Shown here: piece after piece, positions 23,690 through 35,339 of the stretch | Position numbering within the stretch: position 1 is the first letter of the stretch | Layout: the number at the start of each line of letters is the position of its first letter | DNA from: Tetrapyrgos nigripes | Taxonomy: Eukaryota; Basidiomycota; Agaricomycetes; Agaricales; Campanellaceae | DNA: 64,000 bases | NCBI GenBank assembly: GCA_013368315.1 | Contig: JAACJM010000066.1 | Location: 124,001-188,000 of the forward strand | Direction: 5' to 3' | Notes under the pieces: model-generated | What the model was told of the DNA's origin: nothing | The model's input: the letters and a program-made list of their open reading frames with translations, nothing else | Databases searched by the model: none | Position numbers and translations under genes: made by a program

Positions 23690-24480
23690 GTAAGTAAGGA
23701 TTAATATTAGACTTTAGTACTTGGTGTGCACTGCATGAGATTGAGATTCACAGTTCATGGGCTGACAGCTTGCACTGGAGTCTGGCAGGCTACAGGCTAC
23801 ATTATGAAAGGGTGTGGGCCAGCACTGAGCGTGGCGGAAATGAGTCCGGTGAGTTCAAATCTAAGATGAAGATATTCAACAAAAAACAGATATTGCTGGT
23901 TCAATTTCTGAGAAAACTACTAGAGTGTAGATCATTGTGTAGAATCAGAGCTATAATCAATATATATGAGATAAAGATACAGCCCTCGAGCTCTTGAAAA
24001 GGGAATACTTACAAGAATAGGGGCGCATATTCTCTATTACCGGAGAAAATCGGAAAGAAATTTGATCGAGACAGACGGAGGAAACCAGGACAAACTCAAC
24101 ATAGCCACACGCAGAAACGCAGTGTAAAGAACTCGTCCTCATTCTTTGGCCTCGTAATCCACTACCATTGCCCATTCAAGCCCATTACCAGAGATGACTA
24201 GCTTGGCATGCCACATTTGAGCGCCTGAGCAAGCCTTGTATACTGACGGTGTTTTGATGAGTCAACTGGTACCGTATGGAGACGGCTCCTACACTGACCT
24301 GTATCACTGTGCCATCAAAGCTTGATTCAGATTTGAGAGTAAAGTGGGCACAGTGCCGTCATCATAGCCAGCCTTTGGGTCTCTTTTGAGTGACCTGTTT
24401 GTACGAGATGCAGAGCCATGGGTCTGCTTTGTCATCAACCTTCCTAATCGGAGTGACTTGCTTTCAGCTTTCTCTAGCAT
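23690..24480 (+). repeat. Copy of the atg1 upstream region (U2), interrupted
   Basis: It corresponds to 28980-29412 and 21940-22460, including CATCAACCTTCCTAATCGG near 24434, but carries a 353-bp Helentron-like insertion. It is not followed by atg1 coding sequence. Confidence 0.65.
23804..24156 (-). mobile_element. Helentron-like non-autonomous element, 353 bp
   Basis: It begins ATGAAAGGGTGTGGGCCA and ends GGCCTCGTA. The paralogous empty site at 29069-29080 reads GGCTACATTATCCATTACC. Here the insert separates GGCTACATT from ATCCACTACC, so no target duplication of two or more bases was made. The end region shares CACACGCAGAAACGCAGTG with the other copies. Confidence 0.6.
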
Positions 24481-24562
24481 CACCCATCAGTATATGGCCT
24501 CCACACCATGTCTGTATCAATCTGCAATGTGATTATGTTCTTGGATCCAAACCATTCAAGTT

Positions 24563-25127
24563 ATGAAAGGGATGTGGGCCAAGACTGCGCGTGGCAAGTA
24601 TGAGGCCACAGGTTTTCTCTTTACTGGAGTGGGAAGAAGCCAGATGAGGTGCAGAAGCCCAAAACTGGATGATAAGCAAACATGTGAACTGTTGAGGAAA
24701 AGAGAGGAAAAAAGAAAAGAAAGCAAGTGATGAAGAAGGAGACGAGAGATCGAGAGAGACTCTGAGAGAGAAGAGAGGAAAAAAGAAAAGAAAGCAAGCG
24801 ATGAAGAAGAAGATGAGAGATCAAGAGAGATAAAGATAACAAAAAATGAAAGAGAGCAAAAGAGAAAGGAAAGCAATGAAAAAAGAACAAGATGAAGAAA
24901 AAAGACAATGAAATGAAAGATTAAGATTGGAAACTTTTGTTACCGGTCGCAAAGATATTGAGACAACAGCATTGTTTGGTCATGTTAAGAAATACAGGAG
25001 CCACAGATATGGGCAAGGACTCGGAGGAAACCGGAAACAACAGCACGGGAGGAGACGGGATGAATATGCACCGCCACACGCAGAAACGGAGTGTAAAGAA
25101 CTCAGCCTCATTTCATTTGGCCTCGTA
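24563..25127 (-). mobile_element. Helentron-like non-autonomous element, 565 bp, uninterrupted
   Basis: It is the reference copy for 12454-14886: same ATGAAAGGGATGTGGGCC start, same GA-rich middle, same GGCCTCGTA end, and it lacks both the hAT and the SINE insertions. The terminus GGCCTCGTA is complementary to TACGAGGCC, which lies inside the opposite end next to a GCGCGTGGC half-hairpin, an asymmetric inverted-repeat layout. Confidence 0.6.
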
Positions 25128-26756
25128 ACAAGGTGCTGCTGAGCATGAAGGGATTCTATACACAAAGAGCCAGGGTGCTATTTCAGTCAGAGTCAATCAG
25201 ATAACCTGTGAGGGTGTGTCTCCCTTGTTCTTTTCTTCTACTTTGCTCTAACTATCTACTGTAGGGTGCCATATTGTATATCATCATGACTACTACAACA
25301 CTATCAATCCAGACGACCACGAGAGAAGACGTGTATATTATGACCACTCAGATATGTCAAGTCACCTCCCAAATGGCCTTCAAGTCTCAACACATCAGTG
25401 GGCTTCAACCTGTTAGATACGTGTTACAGTTTTCAAGGTAACTAATAAGTAATAGGTATAATATATTATAGCATGTTATTAACTAGTTATAAGAGATTTT
25501 TTTCCAAGCTTTGATTTTGCCAAAAACAAGCTTGTGCCTGATGAGTAGTTCACCCATGAGTGTAATATGAGAACTATCTAGAGGTTCACACACACTGACA
25601 GTTTGTAACATTTTTGCACTGTGAACCGTGTCCAGATATCTTGAATGACCATCAATATTTTTGCTTGAATTTTGCTAACAATGTATCTTTATCATTCTTC
25701 TCTGTAGGGCTCTGGAAAATATAAGTGAACCTTTAGTTGCTGACTGGTTCACATTTGCTTCTGGCAGGACCAAAGAGGAGCTGGCAGCACAGTGGTCAGT
25801 CAATTTTGCAGCTTGAAAGGTTTGTCCAAGGTCATGAGCTGACAATTTGATGCTCTGAAAGGCATGGGAGAGAGGAAAATGGGTGCATTTATTGGAATAT
25901 TGGAAATTGCATGTTAAACTTGAGAATTTGAAGTAGTACCATGGCATAGATTGTCTGCAAGTATTGAGATGAGAGTGGGATGAGAGGAAGACTTGAAGGT
26001 GACTGGCACTAATGAGTCAGTGATTGGACCACCACTGCGTGCGGCAATGACAATGATGGCCAAAGGAAAGGGAGGGAGTGGCTATATATCAGATTCCGTG
26101 CCGGAATTTAGTAAGAAAATCTCGAGAAAATTGTATATCCAAATTGAATAGCCACACATGGAAGCATCCCTCCTCCCTAAAGGGCCTCTTAATCTAGGGC
26201 TGGAAGCAATTTGATCAACATTTATAGACTACATCAATTCCAAGCCTGCCTTTCACCACCCTCGCATCCTGCCTTCTACTTACCAGTTATTAACAGGTTA
26301 TAACAGTATTTAATTGTATTTGGTTAGAGCCTTACACATCACTTTATCAAGGTTAAGCTTGCAACAGAGTGGAGATTTAGTATGTTGTTCTCGTGGTGGG
26401 TGTATCCTCCATTTCTACATGTATATCTGTGCCTCGGACACTGTTTCAGCAAATCTGCCACCAGTCTTGTAGATATCTACATTGCATGTGGTGACTACAA
26501 CAATATTCTGACCGAGTGGCCAGTTAAACCAGCACTACGAACTGAATATGTCTACGAGACTCGGCACCAAGCTTCTCCGCAAATTCTCCGTCAACTTTTG
26601 TCGAGCAACAAACCAGTGACCAGTGCCCAGTACCCAGTGCATGACCCACATCTACCTCTTCAGAGTCTATTGCATTTTGTGCAACGGGATAAGGACTCGT
26701 ACCCGCCGCTGTATACAGTGGCCCGTACCGACATATTTGCAAGTCATGCAAACAAG
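25128..26756. other. Unassigned sequence
   Basis: No recognisable gene or repeat border. Open frames here lack domain features. Short AT-rich tracts lie near 25430-25500. Confidence 0.4.
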
Positions 26757-26812
26757 ACGACTATGACGACACAAAGCCGTATGGCATTGGCACTGAGATT
26801 GGTAAAGGCAGC
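26757..26812 (+). pseudogene. atg1 5' coding fragment
   Basis: GACGACACAAAGCCGTATGG and CACTGAGATTGGTAAAGGCA match the atg1 codons for [16 protein letters not shown] with a few changes. The match stops abruptly at GGCAGC, where duplication block R copy B begins. Confidence 0.75.
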
Positions 26813-26829
26813 TCACAAGTGTACACGTG

Positions 26830-28600
26830 AGTAAGTTGCAATTAGTATGTGGCCTCAAGATCACTTTCTGTATTCTGCCAGAACGGATTTGGGGAGCCAT
26901 GTGAATCTGTTATATCAGTCTGCGATCTTTTGACTTTTTTTTTTTCCCTCCGATACTTGAGTCGTCCATCGTGGTGGTCGAGATGACATCAACCTGGATA
27001 GAGTTGGAGGGTGCCACAGATCGGATTGGGTGGGGATCGCCCTGCTAGTGCCGATGCCGAATTACAAACCGTCAAGGTGTTGGAGAACCCGAAAGTGATC
27101 GGGACAAGGTTGTACCGTTGGGAGTGATCATGATGAGAAGAGATCATGCAATCAAGTACTAAGTCGGCCACGAACTAGTAAGGTATGCGACTGTGACCAA
27201 CCGAACTGAAGTTATTCTGTTCAGACTCAAACAGATATCCCAAGGTCGGTACAGTCCAAGCCCCCATTTGTCGACGAAGGACGGAACGAGTGTTGAGAGT
27301 CTGTGCGTACAAAACTGTTCAGAAGCCTCTAATCGTAAACATAGATCAATTGACGATTACCGTCATGAGGGTGTTTCTGTCGGAAATGAAGGGATTGCTG
27401 TCAGAAAATAAGCGTCTTTGCGATAGTCTGAAGACCTACGTGTACAATCGGGCCAGGGGCAATGCGAATATCATGAGCATGTTTGACCCGGGATTGGCGG
27501 TCTACAACGATTTGGGTGAGCCTCAAGCCTTGGTTTCGTGAAATCAATGAGTGGCACTGACCAGAAGGGCCAAACCACAAATGCAAAAGACGGTCACAGG
27601 TAATGCAGTTTCTACTGATGTGCGAATGAGTTTGGAAATGATAGCCTTGTCAGAGGCTAATTGATGATGATTTCGTTTTCAGCGTCACGGCGCCACCGGT
27701 ACCGTCAGTCTTCAGCTAAAGGATCTCAACACGGAACAAATACTCGCCTTTCATCCCGGTCTTGCTCTTCCACAGATAATACGAGAGCACCGCTGTGATA
27801 GAAGCATCGCAAGCTGCGGCGATAGCCATCCAGCTATCTGCAACAGGGATCCGTCTAGCATTGGCTTCTAGAGACGGTTCGAGCAATCCATTGATACTCG
27901 TTGCAAAAGCTAATGCCCCTTGAGCCAGGGAAAGAGTGCAGATGACGACGAAGAGGAGGACTGATTTGGAGAAAATACGAATACGCCAGGCGAGGAAGAA
28001 TTGTACTGGGACGGAAATGCTAGTGGCAGATACGTGCTGAGTTGGCTTATCCGCATCGCATGAATTACCAGTGTCTGGAATACTCACAGCGTGGTGGATA
28101 TAGCTATCGTATTGTACTGCCAAGGAGTTGAAAGGAGACCAATTTTGTTCCCGAAATTATCTACGGCGTAGTGCCACAGCAAGTACGAAGACGTACAAGA
28201 AGAGAATGTGTCGACAACTGCGACCCATATGACGAGGCCGCTGCAGGACGGTTTTGAGCCGTTTAATTGAATTACACAAACTTGGAGTACGCACGTAATG
28301 GTAGGTCTATCTTTGATTCTGGATTCATAGTACTCGAGGAACTGGACCATACATACCCCAGCGAGAAGAGCGTTGATTAAAGTAGAAACCACGACAGGTC
28401 CGAGAACGAGGCTGATATTGATGGGAGGAATTTCTGCCATGTTGTGTATGGAGGGGACCCGAACTTGAAGCTGAAGGGCGACTCTGAGTTTTCTAGGTTT
28501 TTAAATCAAGGCCGAATATTGAGTCGGAGTTAAAGGTGGTTTATTGAACGGTACGTTTCGGGCTAGATTACTTTGCTGTCCCTATGGCGCTCTCATCCGA
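26830..28600. repeat. Duplication block R, copy B
   Basis: About 1.75 kb, like 17520-19300 and 37500-39290. It holds one 7-TM gene on the reverse strand. It is followed, after the U region, by the full-length atg1. Confidence 0.8.
27436..28440 (-). CDS. Seven-helix membrane protein, DUF6534-like, copy B
   Basis: Manual exons are 28440-28295, 28240-28088, 28019-27748, 27656-27562 and 27501-27436, giving 243 residues. The exon sizes are identical to copy A. The third intron begins GCGAGT instead of GTGAGT or GTAAGT, a GC-AG intron; if it is not spliced, the protein would end soon after MKGEYLF. The helices match copy A, with FFLAWRIRIF after helix 3 and ALPVTVFCICGLALL as helix 6. It begins MAEIPPINISLVLG. 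As with the other copies, function is unknown and the family call is by topology and motif order. Confidence 0.72.
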
Positions 28601-28979
28601 AGATGTCGATGCTAGACTTTAGCCACGTTGTATGTACGTCTGCCATTTAGTGCGCATACTGGCAGGCTATGTAGGCTACCCTGATATTACCCATTACCCA
28701 TCATTACCAGTATCGTAGCCTATAGGTTAGCGGTTTACGCAGCACACTGACTAGGTACATACCCCTATCTAATTCTAATAATTGTCTATAAGTATATGTT
28801 TGACTCATATCACATCAAGGCGAAATCAAGGCCTGTGCGAGTGGCGAGTCGACGACTCCTCACGAGACTGTACGGTGAGTAGTCAGTAGTCTCTTTTGAG
28901 TGACCTGTTTGTATGAGACGCATCGCCATGCGTCCGCTTTGTCATCAACGACTACGACGAGGTGCCCTCATGCCCGCGA

Positions 28980-29419
28980 TCAATATTAGACTTTAGTACT
29001 TGGTGTGCACTGCATGAGATTGAGATTCACGGTTCATGGGCCGACGGCTTGCACTGGAGTCTGGAGGCTACAGGCTACATTATCCATTACCCATTGCCGA
29101 TTCAAGCCCATTATCAGTATCATAGCCTATAGCCAGAGAGACTAGCTACCCGTATTTGGCATGCCGCATTTGGGCGCCTGAGCAAACCTTGTATACAGAC
29201 GATGTTTTGATGAGTCAACCGGTACCGTATGGACGGTGGTATCACCGTACCGTTATGCGGGTATTCCTTAGTCGAAGAGGGCAAAGGTTCGTCATAGCTA
29301 GCCTTTGACAGACTGCCTGGCTGTATTGACGCAGAGCCACGCGGAGATACAAGCACGCTGGCTTTGTCATCAACCTTCCTAATTGGAGTGACTTGCTTTC
29401 GGCTTTCACGTTTCCCCCA
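28980..29419 (+). promoter_or_regulatory. Region upstream of atg1 (U3), present three times
   Basis: This is the only upstream sequence available to atg1 before the 7-TM block. Two further copies (21940-22460 and 23690-24480) lie in the same window without a gene behind them. No TATA box is obvious. A CCCCCAATG context precedes the chosen start. Confidence 0.5.
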
Positions 29420-32400
29420 ATGACCACTCGCAAGTCAAGCAAAGTCGACGACTACGACGACGCAAAGCCGTATGTCATTGGCACCGAGATTGGCAAAGGC
29501 AGCTTTGCGACCGTTTACAAGGGCTACCACGAGTCCACCCGCCAACAAGTCGCCATCAAAACCGTCACCCGCGACAAACTCTCCCCCAAACTCGTCGAGA
29601 ACCTCCAGTCCGAAATCCAAATCCTCAAACTCCTCTCCCACAGACACATCACCAAACTCATCGAAATCGTCCATGCCGAGCACTACATCTACCTCGTTAT
29701 GGAGTTTTGTTCCGGAGGAGACTTGACTAATTATATAAAGAAGAGGGGAAGAGTAGAGTCGCTGGAGTACATCCCTTCTCCTGGCGCTGCACCGAGGTAT
29801 TATCCACATCCGGCTACGGGCGGGCTGGACGAGATTGTTGTCCGGAGTTTTTTGAGGCAGTTGGCCCGCGCCCTCAAATTCCTCCGTCACCGCAACCTCA
29901 TCCACCGCGACATCAAACCCCAAAACCTTCTCCTCTCCCCCCCTCCCCTTCCTTCCTCCGAACTCTCCCTCCGCGGCCACCCTCCCGGCGTTCCCATCCT
30001 CAAAATCGCAGACTTTGGATTCGCCAGATCACTCCCCTCGACCATGCTCGCTGAAACCCTTTGTGGTTCTCCTTTGTATATGGCCCCAGAGATCCTAGGC
30101 TACAAGAAATACGACGCTAAAGCAGATTTATGGAGTGTGGGCGCCGTGTTGTATGAAATGGCTGTGGGGAAACCACCGTTTAGGGCACAGAATCATATAG
30201 AGTTGTTGAAGAGGATTGAGAGGACCAAGGAGGTCAGGTTTCCGGATGAGGAGTCTAGTCATCATAAGACTAATTCAACTCCTAATGGCACCCCTTCTAC
30301 CCCCCAAATCGTCCCCTCAGACATCAAAAAACTCATCCGAATGCTTCTCAAACAAAAACCAGCAGAAAGAGCTTCGTTTGAAGAGTTTTTTTCCAGTACG
30401 GCCTTGGCGAGGAGCAAGTTTCCACGTCCGAGGGACGTCGATCCTACCTCGACGTCGGGTACGCCTTCGTCTACGTCTACAGGTGCCAAGAACAAGAACG
30501 CGACGTCAGGAGGCGTAACAACCCTAATCCACGACCCAATCAACAACGTCTACAGACCTCTTACACCACCTGGGCATAGGATTATACCTGATGAGGTATT
30601 GGATGAGAGGGTGTTGGTGCCTGGGGGCAGGAGGTGGGATTGGGGTGGGGGTCATCCTAGAGAAGGAGAAGCGCAAACGCCGGGAGCTGGACCTAGTCAA
30701 CTCGGGAATCAGAATCAGAACCAGACCCCTCAGCTCAAGACCTCCGGAGTAGGAATCGGCTCAGAATACGACTACGACTACGTCCTCGTAGGAGATACTC
30801 GAGCGGTAGAGTTTAATAGAGCGGTAGATGGTGAGTTGGTTTCTTTTTGTTGGGTGTTTTTGGTTTTGACGTTTGTTTCTCACAGAACTCGCACTTGCAT
30901 CTGCACCCAGACCCAGACCTCGTCCTCGACTGAGTGAGAGGGAGCGAAGGCCTTTACAAGAACGAGAACGAGAGAGTCTACAGAGGAGAGTGTCGTCAGA
31001 GGAGGAGGATCCAGATCCTATGATTTTACCAATGACTACGACTACTACAGCCAACGTCAACAACACCACCAACACCACCACCAACACCACCAACACTAAA
31101 GCCATCCCCGTACCCGTACCCGTACCCACCACCACCACACCAACTACCATAACATTCCCCCCTCCTCCTCTTCCTCCACACGGGACCCCTCCCCAACTAT
31201 CATCTCCCCCTCGAGCGCAGCTTCTAGAGCAGCATCCAACGCGTTAAAGAGTGCGTTGAGTTTGGCTAGTAAAAAGTTGTTTGGGACGTCGGGGAGTCCG
31301 GATAGAGTGGGTGTGGGTGGGGGAGTGGGGCAAGGGCAAGGGCAAGGGCAAGGGCAAGGAGCAAGGCAACAATATCCCCGTCCACCACCAGGCCTGTTCA
31401 ATTAGACGTGGACCCGAATCTGAATCTAAATCCAAGTCCAAACGCCCTCTTGAGATCGAGACCCCCGTCAAATACCTCAAACTTAAACCCCAACCTCAAC
31501 GTCGTCGTCGTTGATCAAACACAAGTAGAGAAACCAACACCAACACCAATACCAACACCAACATCAATACCCAACCAACCCACACCCAATCAACCCACAC
31601 CCATACCCAACCAACCTACACACCCACCCATCGAAAAAAACCCAATCCCCTCCATCCTCCTCCTCGACCTCGAAAACCTCGCTCAAAAAACAGATGTATT
31701 GTGTCGTTGGGCGGATGAGATGTTTGAGTTTGTTAGGGGGGTTAGGGGGGAGTTGGGGGGGTTGGGGGGTTAGGGGAGGGGGGTGAGTGCTTTTTTTTAT
31801 TACTTTTTTACTTTTTAAAATTACTTTTTTACTTTTTTACTTTTTTACGTTTTACTTTTTACTTTTTACTAATTTACACACAAGACTCGAAACTCGAACT
31901 CGTTTCTCCTTACAGAACCCTCCCAGACCCAACTAGAACTAATACCAATACCAAACCCAACCCTCCTCAAACACCACCCCCACCAACTCGAACCCCACCA
32001 ACCCCAACTCGAACCCACCAACTCGAACCCCACCAACTCGAACCCCAACCCCGCCTCCTCCCCCAAAGCCCTCAAAGCAGCCAAAAAACGCTTCCACGCC
32101 TCGTTAGAGGCAGAATACAACGCCGTAACGTGTATAGCGGTGTACATTCTCCTGATGGGGTTTGCGCAAAAGGGGATTGATAGGTTGAGGGATTATCATG
32201 AGCGGTTGAGGGAGCATTGGAAGATGAGGTTTCCGGAGGGGGAGGGGGGAGGGTGGGGGGTGTTGGCAGGGTGGCAGGGTTGGGGGGGTTGGGGGTGGCA
32301 GGGTTGGGGTGGTGCAGGGTTGGCGGTGGCAGGGTGGGGGCTGGTGTACTGGTGGAAAGGGAGGGGAAGAAGAAGAGGTAGAAGAAGAAGAAGAAGAAGA

Positions 32401-33690
32401 AGAAGGTTGGGAAGATTTTGATTTTGGGGTTAGTGAAGGGTTTGATGATGGTGAGTGGGTTATTCTGATTTTGCGAGTTTTGATTTTGACTGATGGGATG
32501 GTTTCTTTTGTTCTTCGTCTTTGATTGATTCTTTCTTTGCTTGGTACCGCCCTCCCCCCCCCCCCCACACACACACGCACACACACACACACTCTCTCTC
32601 TCTACGCTCACCATGCCCACGACGTAATGAAACCCCAACCCACCCTACGATGCCCACGATGCAATGACCCCCCCCCCCCCACACACACACCCCAAAAAAG
32701 CCCTCCAATGGTTCAAAGAAATGTTTATCAAATGCAACGAACGCGCAGCACTAGTCAAAACATGGTTACCCGCTAAATATGAAGGACCAAAGAGTTGGTT
32801 GGATCAGTTGGTTTATGATAGGGCTTTGTTGTTGGTATGTCTTTTTTTTTTTTGGTTTTGTGGTTTGTTTTGTGGTTTTTGGTTTTTGGTTTGGCTTTCG
32901 CCCGAGGTTTTGTCATCTCCCCCCCCCCCCGACCCTGACTTTGTGTTTTTGCTTTTCTCCGGTTCCCGCTCCTCGGTTGTCTTTGATTTTTTTCGTCTTT
33001 TTCCGTCTTTTTTTTTTGCTTTTGCTTTGACCTTTTCCTTTGTCTCGCCGACTGCCCCTAACTAACGACATTGACATCGATTTCCTTTTTTATAACAGAG
33101 CCGCACCGCAGCCCGTAAAGAACTCTTGGACCAAGCTTCTTCCCCCGACGAGTGCGAAAAGTTGTACGAAGAATCTTTATGGTGTCTCTACGCCCTCCAA
33201 GACGATTTGTTACAAACTGGTAATCCGTTTAGTGGTGAGGATAAAAAGACGATAGCTACTTGTGAGTGGTTTTTCTTTACTTTTTCACGTTCTCCTTCTC
33301 CTCCTTCGCCTTCACCTTCACCTTCACCTTCACCTTTGCCTTCACTTTCAACTTCACCCTGTCCTTTTCACCCCCATTTTTCTTTTTCCAACACCACCCT
33401 TACCCCATTCCTTCCACCCAGGGATCAAACGCACCAAACTCCGCCTACACCGCTGTCGTACCAGAATGGCAATGAACGATGTAGACAGACTTGCTGATGC
33501 GAGAGCGGACCATAATCTTGTTGATGTGGTTAGGATACCGGCGCCTTGGGATGTTAAGCCTACGGCTGCGACTACTACTACTACCACGGCGACGGCGATG
33601 GGGATGGGGACGGGGACGGGGATGGCAGCAGGTGCGACTGCGACTGCGACGGGGGTAGGTGGGATGAGCCCGAGGAGGACGTCGTCGTAG
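29420..33690 (+). CDS. atg1: Atg1/ULK-type autophagy kinase
   Basis: A serine/threonine kinase that starts autophagy at the phagophore assembly site together with Atg13 and Atg17 (family knowledge). Manual exons: 29420-30830, 30886-31782, 31916-32450, 32701-32834, 33099-33261 and 33422-33690. The start ATG at 29420 gives [11 protein letters not shown]. The kinase domain shows the glycine loop [11 protein letters not shown] at residues 25-35, Lys47, HRD at 162-164 and DFG at 198-200, then GSPLYMAPE. The C-terminal MIT-like region includes [52 protein letters not shown] across intron 3, [20 protein letters not shown] and [10 protein letters not shown]. The linker is swollen with TTN, QG, P and E runs. 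The frame changes at about 31050-31240, 31310-31380, 31745-31780 and 32240-32360, all in simple-sequence tracts, so these are assembly indels, unseen introns or real damage. Confidence 0.88.
31040..32700 (+). repeat. Simple-sequence expansions in the atg1 linker and introns
   Basis: Runs of AACACCACC (31060-31100), CAAGGG repeats (31330-31365), CCAACC-type repeats (31530-31625), G-rich tracts (31730-31785 and 32235-32345), GAA repeats (32375-32405), and CA/CT and C runs in intron 3 (32550-32690). The kinase exon beside them lacks such repeats. Confidence 0.75.
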
Positions 33691-35339
33691 CGTTAATTAG
33701 ACGATCGAGAAGAGCACGACGCGATAAAGCGATAAAGGTGATAGACAGACAGACAGTGGCGGGGACCTCTAATTCCTAGCTACGTCTTTTTGTCTTTTTT
33801 ATCCTTTGGGGCTTTTTTTTGGTTTTTCTTTCTTCCTTTGTTCGCTATACGTCCCGTTTTCCTCTCTTTCTCAGTCTCATTTCAGTCCTATCCTGGTTCT
33901 GGTTGTGGTTCTCTTGGACGACGTGTACTCGGTTGTATCATAGTTTTCTGTTTTCTGTTTTCTGTTTTTTCTTTTCAACGCCAACGGTTTCTCACTCTAC
34001 CCGTCGCACATGTACATGTACATGTATGGAAGGCGAGAGTAGTGGTGGCCCTTCCATACGGCTTTTCTTTCTTCTTTCTTATTAAACTTGACTTGTAGAA
34101 ATGTTTCCTATCTTCCTATCTTCCTATACCTATATCTAGCTCGGACGTTGCACATGTAAATGTACAATACTATACAGTATCAGTATACACCTCCATATTA
34201 TGATATCCCTATCCCTATCCACTGTGTCTTTTCCTTCCTTCCTCTTGTACATACATAAATAGTTTGGTTTTATTTCTGGTTTTCTGGTTCTCTAATTTGC
34301 TGGTTTACTGGATGCGTGCATGTGCATGTGCATCGCTTTCCCTGTCTGTCTGTGTCTTGTTATTGTCTCTCTTCTGCATTATTCTTCTCCCTTCACTCTA
34401 CTAGTATTACTTATGTCCCTGACGATCACGACGACAATTTCCATTTTTCATTTCCCGCTGTCTGCTGTCTGCTGTCTGCTGTCTCCTTCCTTCTGTTACA
34501 TTATATTCTCGCACTCACATTCGCATTATTGTATTCCACGGGCCTCGGGACCATCCATCATCTTCTGGTTAAACGTTTTGTATGCATATGTACACAGTAT
34601 CCATCCACTCCATCCACTCACCTATCATCTATTCTATCCATTCTATCTATTCTACCTATCTATTCTATACGCCGACGTCGACGTAGTCGTAGAGGCCATC
34701 AATCACCGTTTGTTTGCTTTTTCTGTCATTTGCATCATGCACGGAACGATTCATTCGGTCGGAAGCCGAAGCCCTACACGCTTACTTACATACATACACA
34801 CTATACAACCGCAATTCTCCTCCTCCTCCCGGTGTATTTAGCATTGACACTGTACACTTTCCTCGTAGATGCGTGGCCGCATATGTATGTACATCTACAA
34901 TTCATTATTCTTTTAAATCTTTTATTTTGCGATCATGATGGGATCCCAGTGTCCCAGTGCCCACTCCCCCAAGTTTATGAATCCTCGCCTCAGCCCTCAG
35001 CCCTCAGACCTCTGCCCGGGCTAGGACCAAAGAGCTGATGCGCCGGAATACTAATGAAACGCCGAGACCAAGAGCCAGCCCTGCAGTGTGCAGCTTGTCT
35101 ACACCTACCCTAATTCGTGAGTCTGACAGTTGGAGTTGGGGTGGGAGCTGGAGCTGTTCAGAAGCGGTGGCGGCGGCGGCGACAGCATGGATGGCACTAT
35201 AGTATGTAGAAAGTCAAAGCCCTTGTTCAGGTCATCGTATGTATGTATGTATGTAGAGCAGCTCTTGCATCCCTGGCGGGAGGATGGGTTGGTTGTGTTT
35301 CACCATGTAGCTAGCCTATAATGGTAATAAGGATAACAA
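33691..35339. other. atg1 3' flank, T-rich, no gene seen
   Basis: A T-rich stretch follows the atg1 stop and likely holds its 3' UTR. Open frames at 34316-35038 are of low complexity (HVHVH, SILSIL) and are not supported. ATGT repeats lie near 35238-35260. Confidence 0.45.

Noticed and set aside
24556..24908. Leu/Ser/Phe-rich reverse frames that look like membrane proteins
   Set aside because: They are the complement of the GA-rich repeat; no conserved domain.
30761..31150. Val/Gly-rich reverse frame across atg1
   Set aside because: Antisense shadow of the TTN and QERE repeats of the atg1 linker.
34316..35038. 240-codon open frame downstream of atg1
   Set aside because: Low-complexity, repeat-derived text with no domain or intron signals.
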